Of a DNA stretch of 64,000 nt, positions 33,779 through 42,140 are shown in pieces. Each line of letters begins with the position of its first letter. Position 1 is the first letter of the stretch. The notes beneath the pieces were generated by a model. The model was not told the DNA's origin. It did not search any database and saw nothing but the letters and a program-made list of their open reading frames with translations. This stretch comes from CALINF01 sp039980455 (GTDB lineage: Bacteria; Pseudomonadota; Gammaproteobacteria; Pseudomonadales; Halieaceae). The stretch is from positions 144,454 through 208,453 of the forward strand of contig JBDXCG010000005.1 in assembly GCA_039980455.1 (NCBI GenBank), written 5' to 3'. A program made the translations under genes and the position numbers.

Positions 33779-34870
33779 ATGGCCAGGAACAAGCGCAGCA
33801 ATATCGCCTTTAACCTCAGCTTCCTGGACATTATGTCCTGTGGCTTTGGTGCGGTTGTGCTGGTATTCCTGATTATCGACCACTCCATCAAGGAAGAGAC
33901 ACGGGATTTGAACCGAGACCTTCTCTCGGAGGTCAACCTTCTTGAAGAAGACGTTACGGATGGAGAAGCCGGATTGGTTCGTCTGCGCAATACTCTGGCC
34001 GAAATCGACATGCAGATGGTAGAGGCACAGGGACGCGCAACTCGTATCATCGATGAGACTGAAGAATATGAGGCGCTGATCGAATCGAAAAAGCGGGATG
34101 GCTTTACCGACAGCGAAGACGTCGAAAAGCTCAAAGCCGAAGTCCTGTCGCTTGAGGATGAAGTCAAAAAACTGCGTGAAGCCGCCGAAGAAGATAGTGG
34201 CCAGAGCGCTCGTACCTACGTCGGCGAAGGCAATCGCCAATACCTCACCGGCTTGAACCTGGGCGGCAAAAATATAGCCATATTACTGGATGTCTCGTCG
34301 AGCATGCTCGCCGACAAGCTGATCAACATCATCCGCCTGCGCAATATGGATCCGGCGGTTCAACGCAAGGCAGAGAAGTGGAGCCGCACCCTCAATACAG
34401 TGGACTGGCTCACTGCTCAACTGCCAGTGAACAGCTATTATCAAGTCATCACTTTCAATACACAGGCGAAAGCTGCTCTGGAAGAGACTGATGGAGAGTG
34501 GATGGAGGTCGCCAATCAAGCCCAGCTGGAAAAGGTGTCTTCCACGTTACGGGATGTGACGCCAGCAGGAGGCACCAGCCTCGAAAACGCCTTTGTGGCA
34601 TTGCAGCAACTGTCCCCACCCCCGGACAACATTTTCTTGATAACCGATGGTCTTCCCACCCAGGGTACAGCAGCTCCGCGCGACTCCAAGGTGAGTGGTC
34701 GGGATCGTCAAAAGCTGTATCGGCAGGCCATACGACAGCTTCCGCAGAACGTGCCCGTTAATGTCATCCTTGCACCGATGGAAGGCGACCCTATGGCAGC
34801 ATCTGAGTTCTGGCAGCTCGCACAGGTCAGTCGTGGCTCGTTCATGAGCCCCTCCTCGGACTGGCCGTAA
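33779..34870 (+). CDS. membrane-anchored von Willebrand A protein, ExbD-like helix (first of two)
   Basis: This 363-aa protein has a 12-residue basic cytoplasmic start and then one TM helix (about 13-33) with the motif SFLDIMSCGFGAVVL; Asp17 sits at its cytoplasmic end. A coiled coil (about 40-140) leads to a periplasmic vWA domain (about 160-360). The metal-binding MIDAS site is intact: DVSSS (Asp171, Ser173, Ser175), Thr266 in GGTSL, and Asp290 in ITDG. ExbD, TolR and MotB carry a functional Asp at the same place in their single helix. That, and the channel gene two genes upstream, suggests it is an ion-channel partner (inference). It is followed 15 bp later by a paralogue. Confidence 0.88.
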   Translation: MARNKRSNIAFNLSFLDIMSCGFGAVVLVFLIIDHSIKEETRDLNRDLLSEVNLLEEDVTDGEAGLVRLRNTLAEIDMQMVEAQGRATRIIDETEEYEALIESKKRDGFTDSEDVEKLKAEVLSLEDEVKKLREAAEEDSGQSARTYVGEGNRQYLTGLNLGGKNIAILLDVSSSMLADKLINIIRLRNMDPAVQRKAEKWSRTLNTVDWLTAQLPVNSYYQVITFNTQAKAALEETDGEWMEVANQAQLEKVSSTLRDVTPAGGTSLENAFVALQQLSPPPDNIFLITDGLPTQGTAAPRDSKVSGRDRQKLYRQAIRQLPQNVPVNVILAPMEGDPMAASEFWQLAQVSRGSFMSPSSDWP

Positions 34871-34885
34871 TGGAGGGCGAATACC

Positions 34886-35884
34886 ATGGCTAAGCGGCGC
34901 GGTACGGAAGAGTTTTCCATGTCATTTCTCGACGTCATTTGCTGTGGCTTTGGCGCGGTGATCCTCCTGCTTATGATTACCAAAACCGTACAGCCACAGA
35001 TTATCGAGGCATCTACAGTCAATCTCGAAGGATTGGTCGCCGATCTGCAGGAGCAGGTATTTGAGATTCGCGGGGAGACCCGCATTCTCAATCGCGACCT
35101 CAATGCCAAGCGCGAGCAGCTGTCAGAGTATGAGGAGCGCATAGCCATACTGCGTGGACAACTAGCCAGCACTCGCTCACGCTATGACAGTATTCAAGTA
35201 GAGACTAACAGCAACAGCATTATCTCCGACCAGCTGGCCGTTGCTCGCCAATCGCTGACGGAAGAAATGAAGAGGCTTCTGGGCTCACAGTATCAATCCA
35301 GAAATAATCTCATCGGCGGTATTCCTGTCGACAGCGAGTACATTATTTTTATCATTGATACATCCGGCTCCATGTTCTCCTACAGCTGGGACAGAATGCT
35401 CGCAGAACTTGAGGCCACGCTGAGCATCTACCCAGAGGTGAAAGGCATTCAAGTAATGAACGACATGGGGAATTATCTCTTCAGCCGCTACCGCGGACAG
35501 TGGATCCCCGATACTGCAGGAAGGCGCAACGTGATATTGCAAAATCTGCGTAACTGGAATGTATTTAGCAACTCCAGCCCAGTGGAGGGTATTACGCAAG
35601 CGATCCGTACGTTCTATGATCCGGGTAAGAAAATAAGTATCTATGTGTTTGGCGATGAATTCACCGGTGATTCAATCGCGCGCGTGGTTGATACCGTCGA
35701 TAGAATCAATCGCGAGGATGGCGATGGGAATCGCAGAGTACGCATCCATGGCGTCGGTTTTCCCGTACAGTTCATCAGGGCACCGCACCTACAAACGACC
35801 GGCATTCGCTTTGCTACACTAATGCGAGAACTGGCTTTTCGAAACGGAGGCACTTTTGTTGGGCTCAATGATTTCCGGCCATAG
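34886..35884 (+). CDS. membrane-anchored von Willebrand A protein, ExbD-like helix (second of two)
   Basis: This is a 332-aa paralogue of the preceding gene with the same layout. It has a short basic N-terminus, a TM helix with SFLDVICCGFGAVILL (Asp16), a coiled coil (about 45-135) and a vWA domain (about 150-330). The first MIDAS motif is intact (DTSGS; Asp158, Ser160, Ser162). The later Thr and Asp positions are less clear (SSPVEGIT; YVFGDEFTG with Asp257), so metal binding may differ from its sister. GGAGG lies about 9 nt before the ATG. The pair probably forms a heterodimer on the channel, as ExbD- and TolR-type subunits do as dimers (inference). Confidence 0.87.
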   Translation: MAKRRGTEEFSMSFLDVICCGFGAVILLLMITKTVQPQIIEASTVNLEGLVADLQEQVFEIRGETRILNRDLNAKREQLSEYEERIAILRGQLASTRSRYDSIQVETNSNSIISDQLAVARQSLTEEMKRLLGSQYQSRNNLIGGIPVDSEYIIFIIDTSGSMFSYSWDRMLAELEATLSIYPEVKGIQVMNDMGNYLFSRYRGQWIPDTAGRRNVILQNLRNWNVFSNSSPVEGITQAIRTFYDPGKKISIYVFGDEFTGDSIARVVDTVDRINREDGDGNRRVRIHGVGFPVQFIRAPHLQTTGIRFATLMRELAFRNGGTFVGLNDFRP

Positions 35885-36674
35885 GATCAGCTATCTCTGT
35901 CGCGCGATCATGGCAATAGTGATCGCAGGGATTCTGGCTGCGTGTGGATCCCAGCAAGTGACCGTTAAGGGTGACTTTCCAGCGCCATTGATGGAGCCTA
36001 TGCCCCTGCGTATTGGTATCTGGTACGACGAGGAATTCGCTACTCATGAATTCTTCGATGATGCGGCGGGCCGATCTGAAGCCAGCTGGCTGGTTAAGAC
36101 TGGCGAGGCCCAGGTACAGATGTGGGATACCGTGCTAGGCAGCATGTTCGTCGAGCTCGTTCCCATGCGCGGCGAGCCCGGCGGTGGTGAGATGAACGAA
36201 GTGGTCGACGCAATCCTCGTTCCCCATATTGACGAGTTACAGTATGCAATTCCTCTTCATACCAATGTCAAAGTTTACGAGATCTGGTTGCGCTATCGCT
36301 TCGACCTCATGCGCAACAACGGTGATGAGATCGCCAGTTGGACTATGACATCCTATGGCAAAACACCCACGGCATTTATGCGCAGTGACACGGACGCGGT
36401 AAACTTGGCGGCCGTGATGGCGTTGCGAGACGCCGGTGCCAACTTCATCACTAACTTTGCACGCGTACCCGACGTCAATAACTGGCTGGAACAGCGCTTC
36501 CCGTCCAGCAACACAGCACAATTTCCGCAAACGAATGTAGAGACCGCGCAAGATCAAGCGCAGTCGCAGTCGCAGTCGCAGTCGCAGAGTGAAAACACTA
36601 CAGCGGTAGCCGTTGAAACTCAGGAACCGTCCCCGGCCATGGCAGAAGACACATCAGCGGAGGATGGCTCGTGA
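35868..36674 (+). CDS. lipoprotein of unknown function
   Basis: The signal peptide ends in the lipobox ILAAC (Cys about residue 26 from the chosen ATG). The mature domain (about 30-210) has MPLRIGIWYDEEF, VQMWDTVLGSMFVELVPM, AILVPHIDELQYAIP and VYEIWLRYRFDLM, then MALRDAGANFITNF. This reads as a small alpha/beta envelope lipoprotein, family not recognised. A Gln-Ser repeat and an acidic tail end the protein. The frame opens at a TTG at 35856; the ATG at 35868 overlaps the vWA gene by 17 bp and is the first good start. Its stop overlaps the next gene (GTGA). Confidence 0.78.
   Translation: MISGHRISYLCRAIMAIVIAGILAACGSQQVTVKGDFPAPLMEPMPLRIGIWYDEEFATHEFFDDAAGRSEASWLVKTGEAQVQMWDTVLGSMFVELVPMRGEPGGGEMNEVVDAILVPHIDELQYAIPLHTNVKVYEIWLRYRFDLMRNNGDEIASWTMTSYGKTPTAFMRSDTDAVNLAAVMALRDAGANFITNFARVPDVNNWLEQRFPSSNTAQFPQTNVETAQDQAQSQSQSQSQSENTTAVAVETQEPSPAMAEDTSAEDGS
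36561..36590 (+). repeat. CAGTCG hexanucleotide tandem repeat
   Basis: Four perfect CAGTCG units (36561-36584) are followed by one imperfect unit (CAGAGT). They lie in frame and encode Gln-Ser pairs in the lipoprotein above. Unit loss or gain would keep the frame and only change the length of the tail. Confidence 0.9.
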
Positions 36675-37339
36675 TAACGCACAGATTTTACGCTGCCCTC
36701 ATTCTGGCCTCCGTCACTATGCTGACAGGTTGCGTTACCTCGACCGTCGATGAGATGGTTTTTAACGAGCCGACTATGGGTATTGGTGACTCGACAGTCG
36801 TCATTCTCGGGCGACGTCATGCCAGCGACTACGAAACAGAGCCGGACTTCGTCGAATGTGTCGGTAAGCACGTATCTTCCCGGGATAGCACGATCGAAGT
36901 TATCGGGGAATTAGAGTTCGTCAACGCACTCTACCCCTGGTTCGAACCGCGCACAGCGCCCCTTCGTCCGGAAGATATTGAGAAGCTCATGGCGCAGCCA
37001 CCCGTTGCAGCCAAAATGGCCGAGCTTAAAACCGAGTATATGATCTGGATCGACGGCAGCACGGTGAGAACCAATTCAGCCGGATCAATGACCTGCGGCA
37101 TCGGACCTGGCGGTGCCGGTTGTTTCGGCTTTGGTACCTGGGGAGACGATTCAGACTACGAGGCAACAATCTGGGATTTCACCGATAGAGCCGAAGTCGG
37201 GCGCCTGAATACAACCGCTACCGGACAGTCCTATATGCCGGCCGTTATCGTGCCGATTCCCATCATTGCTCCCGTACAGGGCACTGCATGCGATGGCCTG
37301 GGCGATCAATTACTACAGTTCCTTTCCAGCGAGTACTAG
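36671..37339 (+). CDS. lipoprotein of unknown function
   Basis: The protein has 222 aa. The start is a GTG overlapping the previous stop (GTGA), so the two are coupled. The lipobox is MLTGC (Cys about residue 21). The mature part has STVVILGRRH, then DSTIEVIGELEFVNALYPWFEPRTAPLRPEDIEKLM, a Gly-rich Cys pair (MTCGIGPGGAGCFGFG) and DYEATIWDFTDRAEVG, ending in a hydrophobic loop rich in Pro/Ile. The MTCG...GC segment could form a disulfide. No family was recognised. Confidence 0.78.
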   Translation: MITHRFYAALILASVTMLTGCVTSTVDEMVFNEPTMGIGDSTVVILGRRHASDYETEPDFVECVGKHVSSRDSTIEVIGELEFVNALYPWFEPRTAPLRPEDIEKLMAQPPVAAKMAELKTEYMIWIDGSTVRTNSAGSMTCGIGPGGAGCFGFGTWGDDSDYEATIWDFTDRAEVGRLNTTATGQSYMPAVIVPIPIIAPVQGTACDGLGDQLLQFLSSEY

Positions 37340-37347
37340 GAAGAGCT

Positions 37348-38784
37348 ATGTTTTTTGTACCCGCCCGTCTCTTTGCACTTCTCTTCGCCGCTCTGGTTGT
37401 TGCTGGCTGTTCCAGCAACTCATCGAGTAGTGGCGGTTCCTCGGTGGTGGTTGGCGCACAAGGCCGGGATGTCAGTATCGGTGACGAGATGTATCAGCAG
37501 ATGGAAGCCCAGGGCGCGATTTACGATGACGAGGAGTTACAAGCCTACGTCAACAAGATAGGCCAGCGTCTGGTTTCCTACAGCGACATGCCCAAGTCCA
37601 CATTTACGTTCACCGTGATTGATGCTCCCGATATCAATGCATTCGCTACTCCAGGCGGATTCATCTACATCAATCGCGGTTTGCTGGCGTACCTAGATAG
37701 CGAGGATGAACTGGCCGGCGTGCTGTCGCATGAAATCGGCCATATCACTGGCCGCCATCACTCGCGCCGCAAAACCGCCAGCGTCACCAATCAGGTCCTG
37801 GCAACAACTGTTTACATTCTAACGGGCAGTGGCGATGTAGCTGAGGCTTCAACCATGTACGGCACCGAACTAGTCAGCGGTTATGGACGCGAGATGGAGC
37901 TGGAGGCAGATGGTTACGGCGCGGAGTACATGCATAAGGCAGGCTACGATACAGACGCCTTGCTAGAGGTTATCGGCGTGCTCAAAGACCAGGAGCGTTT
38001 TGCGCGCGCAAAGGCTAAAAGTAGCGGCAAGACACTCAATAGTTATCATGGCCTGTACGCGAGCCACCCACGCAATGACAAGCGATTGCAGACAGTGATA
38101 GCCGCCGCCAATGACCTGGATGATGGTAGCTACATAGAAAACCCGGCGATTCCCGGCGAGTTTCGCAACAATATCAAAGGCCTGGTGTGGGGTGAAAGCG
38201 CTCAGGGTAAACGAGACAAGGAGCGCTACTACCACAACAAGCTCGGCTTTACGTTTAAACCGCCTAAAGGTTGGAATGTTGATGCAGGCTCAAGTGCCAT
38301 AACAGCCAAGGCTGCCGACAACAGTGCATCAATGAACATCACCCTTAAACGTCGCGACAAGGCAACATCGCCTCAGCAATTACTCGAATCAAGCGCCAAT
38401 GGCACCCTGAGTATAGGCAAGGCGTTAGATCAGGCGGGGGTCAAGGGGTACACCGCTGTAGCCAGTGACGGTAGCACCGCTAAACGACTCGGCGTTATAG
38501 ATTACAACTACACCTTTCTGTTTGAAGGTTCTGCGGGTAATTTTTCCGCCAGTGACCCAGCATTGCTGAGCATCATCGAAACGTTTCGGCCTACACACCC
38601 CGATGAAAAACAAACCACCAAGCCGCGCTACATCCAATACATTCAGGTACCGCGCGGAGCGACATTAGCTAATCTGGCGGCCAGTATCCGTATCCCGGAT
38701 GCAGAGGCGCAGCTGAGATTGATTAACGGCTTCTACCCCCGCGGCGAGCCCCGAACCGGCGACTGGATCAAAATCATCAAGTAA
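37348..38784 (+). CDS. M48 family metalloprotease lipoprotein
   Basis: This is a periplasmic zinc protease of 478 aa with a lipobox signal (VVAGC). The zinc motif HEIGH is in LSHEIGHITGRHH (about residue 130). The third ligand Glu lies in EMELEADGYG. This resembles BepA/LoiP-type quality-control proteases. The C-terminal about 220 residues include a region like PPKGWNVDAGSSAITAKA and a LysM-like end (VPRGATLANLAASI, ending GDWIKIIK), which may bind peptidoglycan (inference). The frame opens at 37288; the ATG at 37348 has AGGA 6 nt upstream and starts the signal. It is the last gene of the cluster and could process or clear its envelope components. Confidence 0.9.
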   Translation: MFFVPARLFALLFAALVVAGCSSNSSSSGGSSVVVGAQGRDVSIGDEMYQQMEAQGAIYDDEELQAYVNKIGQRLVSYSDMPKSTFTFTVIDAPDINAFATPGGFIYINRGLLAYLDSEDELAGVLSHEIGHITGRHHSRRKTASVTNQVLATTVYILTGSGDVAEASTMYGTELVSGYGREMELEADGYGAEYMHKAGYDTDALLEVIGVLKDQERFARAKAKSSGKTLNSYHGLYASHPRNDKRLQTVIAAANDLDDGSYIENPAIPGEFRNNIKGLVWGESAQGKRDKERYYHNKLGFTFKPPKGWNVDAGSSAITAKAADNSASMNITLKRRDKATSPQQLLESSANGTLSIGKALDQAGVKGYTAVASDGSTAKRLGVIDYNYTFLFEGSAGNFSASDPALLSIIETFRPTHPDEKQTTKPRYIQYIQVPRGATLANLAASIRIPDAEAQLRLINGFYPRGEPRTGDWIKIIK

Positions 38785-38843
38785 GTAAGCCGGCTGTTCG
38801 GGCCTATACTGGTAGGTATGCAATTGAAACAAGGACCCGACAC

Positions 38844-40559
38844 ATGATGTTTTCCCGCCCCCTGATGCACACTCTGTGCCTGGCAGTTTTGCTGACTTGT
38901 CCAATAGCAAACGCCATGACGGTGTATACCGCCAAAAAAATCATCACGATGGAACCCGCATTACCGGAAGCGACAGCAGTCGCGGTTGACGACGGTCGCA
39001 TCATTGCAGTCGGGTCGCTGCAATCTTTACAACCGCTCATCCAAAGTCGAAATGCGGTAATTGACGATACGTTGGCAGGCAAAATACTGATGCCTGGCTT
39101 GATAGACCCTCATGTACACCCTTCACTACCTGCGGTGCTCACCCAGTTCCCGTACCTGGCACCCGACAGCTGGTCGCTGCCCACCGGTGAGTTCCCGGGA
39201 GCCACAACGCCAGAGGCCTATGAAGCAAGGCTGAAGGTTCTGGCTGCAGCCCACGATGATCCTTCTGTACCCTTTATCGCATGGGGATATCACCCTCTTT
39301 GGCATGGAGAGGTGTATCGCGACACGCTGAACGACTGGTTTCCCGACCAGCCGGTAATGATCTGGCACCGCTCGTTTCATGAACTGATTGGCAATGACGC
39401 CGCATTCGAAATGCTAGGGGTCACCGAAGAAGACACTCTAGTTAGTCATGAGAGCGACTGGGCGACAGGGCATTTCTGGGAGAATGGTCTTAAGGCGATC
39501 GTGCCAAAATTGTCGTTTCTATTTGAGCCCCAGCGATTCAGCGGTGGTATGGCAAATTTCCTGGAGATGGTACATCAAGCCGGCGTGACAACCGTTTTGG
39601 ATATGGGTACGGGAATCTTTGGCAATCCAACCCAGGAAATAGCGCTGATCAGACAAACCACCGAGAGCAGCAAAGCTCCCATGCGCATCATACTGACACC
39701 AATCATTACTGATTTCATCGCGCGAGAGAAAACCCCAGCTGAGGCCATGGAGGAAATCGACCAATGGCGAGAAGGAAACTCGCGACGAGTGATGATAGAT
39801 CGTCACTTCAAGCTGATGATGGACGGAGCTATTTTCAGCGGGCTTTCGCAGATGGGTCCGCCCGGCTATCTGGATGGACACGAGGGCCAATGGATGGCCC
39901 CGCTGGAGGTCACAACACAATGGGCAGAAGCGTTTTGGAAGGCTGGGTACAAAATTCACGCGCACACCAATGGCGACAAGAGCGCTGCCGCTCTGATTGA
40001 GCTACTACGCGATCTGCAAACTCAGCACTATCGTCCCGATCATCGGCTCACTCTGGAGCACTTTGCCTACTCCACGCAGGATCAGAGTCGACAGTTGAAA
40101 GCTTTGGGCGCCGTCGTGTCGGCCAACCCCTACTACCATTACATTTTGTCAGACCAATACAGTCAGGAGTGGCTGGGACCTGATCGTGGCAACCAAATGG
40201 TACGGCTCGGTTCTCTCGAGCGACTGGGCGTACCTTTTGCTCTGCACTCGGACAACCCGATGGCGCCATTGTCTCCTCTCACGCTGGCCCACGTTGCGGT
40301 TAACCGGGTAACCATCAATGGCAATTTAACCGGTGCGAACGAACGAATTTCCCTCGACGCTGCTCTACGCGCCGTGACGGTGGACGCTGCGTGGGTAATG
40401 GGGTGGGAGGACGAGATTGGGTCTATTCGCGCCGGCAAGCGCGCTGATTTCGCGGTCCTCGAGGCTGACCCTTACCAGGTGGACCCCAGCGAGCTGAAAG
40501 ACATCGCGGTATGGGGTACGATTTTTGAAGGTGAACTTTACCCGGTGGATACGCCTTAA
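38844..40559 (+). CDS. exported amidohydrolase family protein (YtcJ-like)
   Basis: This 571-aa protein has a signal peptide (cleavage near ANAMT). Residues about 25-570 are an amidohydrolase_3-type TIM barrel: metal-binding HVH in LIDPHVHPS, HAHTNGDKS in the middle, and SDNP near the end. The C-terminal EIGSIRAGKRADFAVLEADP is the usual beta-sandwich signature. Relatives include N-substituted formamide deformylases; the substrate here is unknown. It starts 59 bp after the M48 gene, a longer gap than inside the cluster, so it may be a separate unit. GGA precedes the ATG. Confidence 0.88.
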   Translation: MMFSRPLMHTLCLAVLLTCPIANAMTVYTAKKIITMEPALPEATAVAVDDGRIIAVGSLQSLQPLIQSRNAVIDDTLAGKILMPGLIDPHVHPSLPAVLTQFPYLAPDSWSLPTGEFPGATTPEAYEARLKVLAAAHDDPSVPFIAWGYHPLWHGEVYRDTLNDWFPDQPVMIWHRSFHELIGNDAAFEMLGVTEEDTLVSHESDWATGHFWENGLKAIVPKLSFLFEPQRFSGGMANFLEMVHQAGVTTVLDMGTGIFGNPTQEIALIRQTTESSKAPMRIILTPIITDFIAREKTPAEAMEEIDQWREGNSRRVMIDRHFKLMMDGAIFSGLSQMGPPGYLDGHEGQWMAPLEVTTQWAEAFWKAGYKIHAHTNGDKSAAALIELLRDLQTQHYRPDHRLTLEHFAYSTQDQSRQLKALGAVVSANPYYHYILSDQYSQEWLGPDRGNQMVRLGSLERLGVPFALHSDNPMAPLSPLTLAHVAVNRVTINGNLTGANERISLDAALRAVTVDAAWVMGWEDEIGSIRAGKRADFAVLEADPYQVDPSELKDIAVWGTIFEGELYPVDTP

Positions 40560-40576
40560 CTTCGCAGGACGGATTA

Positions 40577-41164
40577 ATGTTGAACGCATACAAAACCTTT
40601 GCAGCAATTATTCTAGCTAATGCCCTATGCACAGTGGCTCATGCTCAGCCTGCATTTGACTGTAATGAAGCCGAAGGCGAGGTTGAGAATCTGATCTGTA
40701 GTAATGACGATTTGCAAAAGCTGGATCAGTCGCTCGCGATAACCTACGCACAGGCTATGCAGAATCTGCCTGAGCAAGATCAGACTAATGAAAGAGCTAT
40801 GCAGCGGGGTTGGATTAAGGGGCGAAATGACTGTTGGAAATCAGACGATGTGGAAAGCTGCGTTACGTACAGCTACCACACCCGCATCGTAGAGCTGCAG
40901 ATTCGCAGCGGGGCTCTGGAGGCACCTGGATTTATTCTACTGTCCTGCGAGGAGGAGCCCAACAAGCGCCTAACAGCGAGCTTCTACAACGAAACCGAGC
41001 CGCACAGTGTGGTTCTTACACTCGACAATGACCAGGTGATTGCGTTTAGTACTCGATCTGCCAGCGGTGCACGCTACCAGGCCAGCAACGTAGACTTCTG
41101 GACGAAAGGAAAAGAAGCTAGTTTGGACTGGTTTGGCACGTCGCTTAAGTGCGTATTACCCTGA
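40577..41164 (+). CDS. LprI-MliC fusion, probable periplasmic lysozyme inhibitor
   Basis: This 195-aa exported protein (signal ends near AHAQP) joins two inhibitor-type domains. The first (about 28-110) is LprI-like: FDCNEAEGEVENLICSNDDLQKLDQSL and ending GRNDCW..ESCVT with four Cys. The second (about 115-195) is MliC-like: LLSCEEEPNKRL, then ASNVDFWTKGKEASLDWFGTSLKCVLP with two Cys. Both families are known as lysozyme inhibitors. The order and combination look like a natural fusion rather than two frames. It lies 17 bp downstream of the amidohydrolase and overlaps the convergent DUF2288 gene's end by 9 bp. Confidence 0.87.
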   Translation: MLNAYKTFAAIILANALCTVAHAQPAFDCNEAEGEVENLICSNDDLQKLDQSLAITYAQAMQNLPEQDQTNERAMQRGWIKGRNDCWKSDDVESCVTYSYHTRIVELQIRSGALEAPGFILLSCEEEPNKRLTASFYNETEPHSVVLTLDNDQVIAFSTRSASGARYQASNVDFWTKGKEASLDWFGTSLKCVLP

Positions 41165-41488
41165 ACCGGGTAGGTCGCCCTCACGATTTTGCACGAGAAC
41201 CCAGGGCGCAGCGACCACCGCCCACACTGAAATATCGTCATCCAACCAGGTCCTCGCCCTACTGTCGCTAACCGCCTGCACCTCTCCGCTGTCAATCCAT
41301 TGCTTGAACTGTTCGGTATTGTCCAGCCCCAGCTGAACAGCCACGCCGACCAGATCTAGTTGAGCACCCACTTCCACCACACTACCTTGCGCAAAATACG
41401 TCTGTAGGTCTCGCCAGGGAATGCGCGCTGTTTGCCCGAGATACTCGTTCTTCAAAAGAGCTGTGCGATCGGCGTCGGAATCAGCCAT
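41156..41488 (-). CDS. DUF2288 family protein
   Basis: This 110-aa cytoplasmic protein follows the DUF2288 pattern: LLKNEYLGQTARIPWRDLQTYF, VVEVGAQLDLVGVAVQLGLD, ARTWLDDDISVWAVVAAPWVLVQ. The family's function is not established. The frame opens at 41578, but the family starts near ALLKNEYLGQTARI. The ATG at 41486-41488 overlaps the stop of the upstream hydrolase gene by 8 bp, so translation is probably coupled. Confidence 0.88.
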   Translation of the reverse strand: MADSDADRTALLKNEYLGQTARIPWRDLQTYFAQGSVVEVGAQLDLVGVAVQLGLDNTEQFKQWIDSGEVQAVSDSRARTWLDDDISVWAVVAAPWVLVQNREGDLPGSG

Positions 41489-42131
41489 AGCGTGGATCGG
41501 CCACGAACGGATTCGATTGCCGCTCCTGACCAAACGTAGAAGTGGGGCCATGACCCGGAATAAATGTAATGTCGTCACCTAATGGGAACAGTTTCTCGCG
41601 GATGCTGGTGATCAATTGCTCATGGTTGCCACGCGGGAAGTCAGTTCTACCAATGGAGCCCTGAAACAGTACGTCGCCAACCCAGGCTACCTGCTGCGGC
41701 TCATAGTGGAAAACCACATGACCCGGCGTGTGGCCCGGGCAGTGAAATACTTGCAATGACTGTTCGCCTACGGTGACCGTATCACCCTCTTCAAGCCAGC
41801 GGTCGGGTATAAACGCATCGGCATGGGGAAAGCCGGACATCTTGCAGGACTCCGGTAGCTTCTCTATCCAGAAATTGTCCTCTTTGTGCGGCCCCTCAAT
41901 TGGCACTTGAAACCGCTTACGCAATACATCAGAAGCTGCGCAGTGATCCATATGACCGTGAGTCAAAATCACTTTCTCAACCGTGGCCTCCATCTTGTCC
42001 ACAGCCTCGATGATGCGATCTATATCGCCACCCGGATCAACCACTGCCGCCTTGCCGGTAGCCAGGCATTTTACAACGGAGCAGTTTTGCTGATAGGGCG
42101 TGACTGGAACAATCATTACCTGAATGCTCAT
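41481..42131 (-). CDS. MBL-fold metallohydrolase (glyoxalase II-like, YcbL type)
   Basis: This 216-aa zinc hydrolase has the THGHMDH metal motif (about residue 57) with further ligands at CPGHTPGH, WVGDVLFQGSIGRTD and the C-terminal IPGHGPTSTFGQER. This layout matches the YcbL-like, single-domain glyoxalase II relatives. Activity on S-lactoylglutathione or other thioesters is a reasonable guess, not shown. It is cotranscribed with the DUF2288 gene (8-bp overlap) and starts 9 bp after the symporter gene's stop. Confidence 0.9.
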   Translation of the reverse strand: MSIQVMIVPVTPYQQNCSVVKCLATGKAAVVDPGGDIDRIIEAVDKMEATVEKVILTHGHMDHCAASDVLRKRFQVPIEGPHKEDNFWIEKLPESCKMSGFPHADAFIPDRWLEEGDTVTVGEQSLQVFHCPGHTPGHVVFHYEPQQVAWVGDVLFQGSIGRTDFPRGNHEQLITSIREKLFPLGDDITFIPGHGPTSTFGQERQSNPFVADPRYG

Positions 42132-42140
42132 CGGTAACCC

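Noticed and set aside
31599..35884. Considered as a Zorya-type defence system because of the MotA-like channel
   Set aside because: There is no ZorB-type OmpA partner gene in place and no helicase or nuclease such as ZorD/ZorE; the genes around are envelope lipoproteins.
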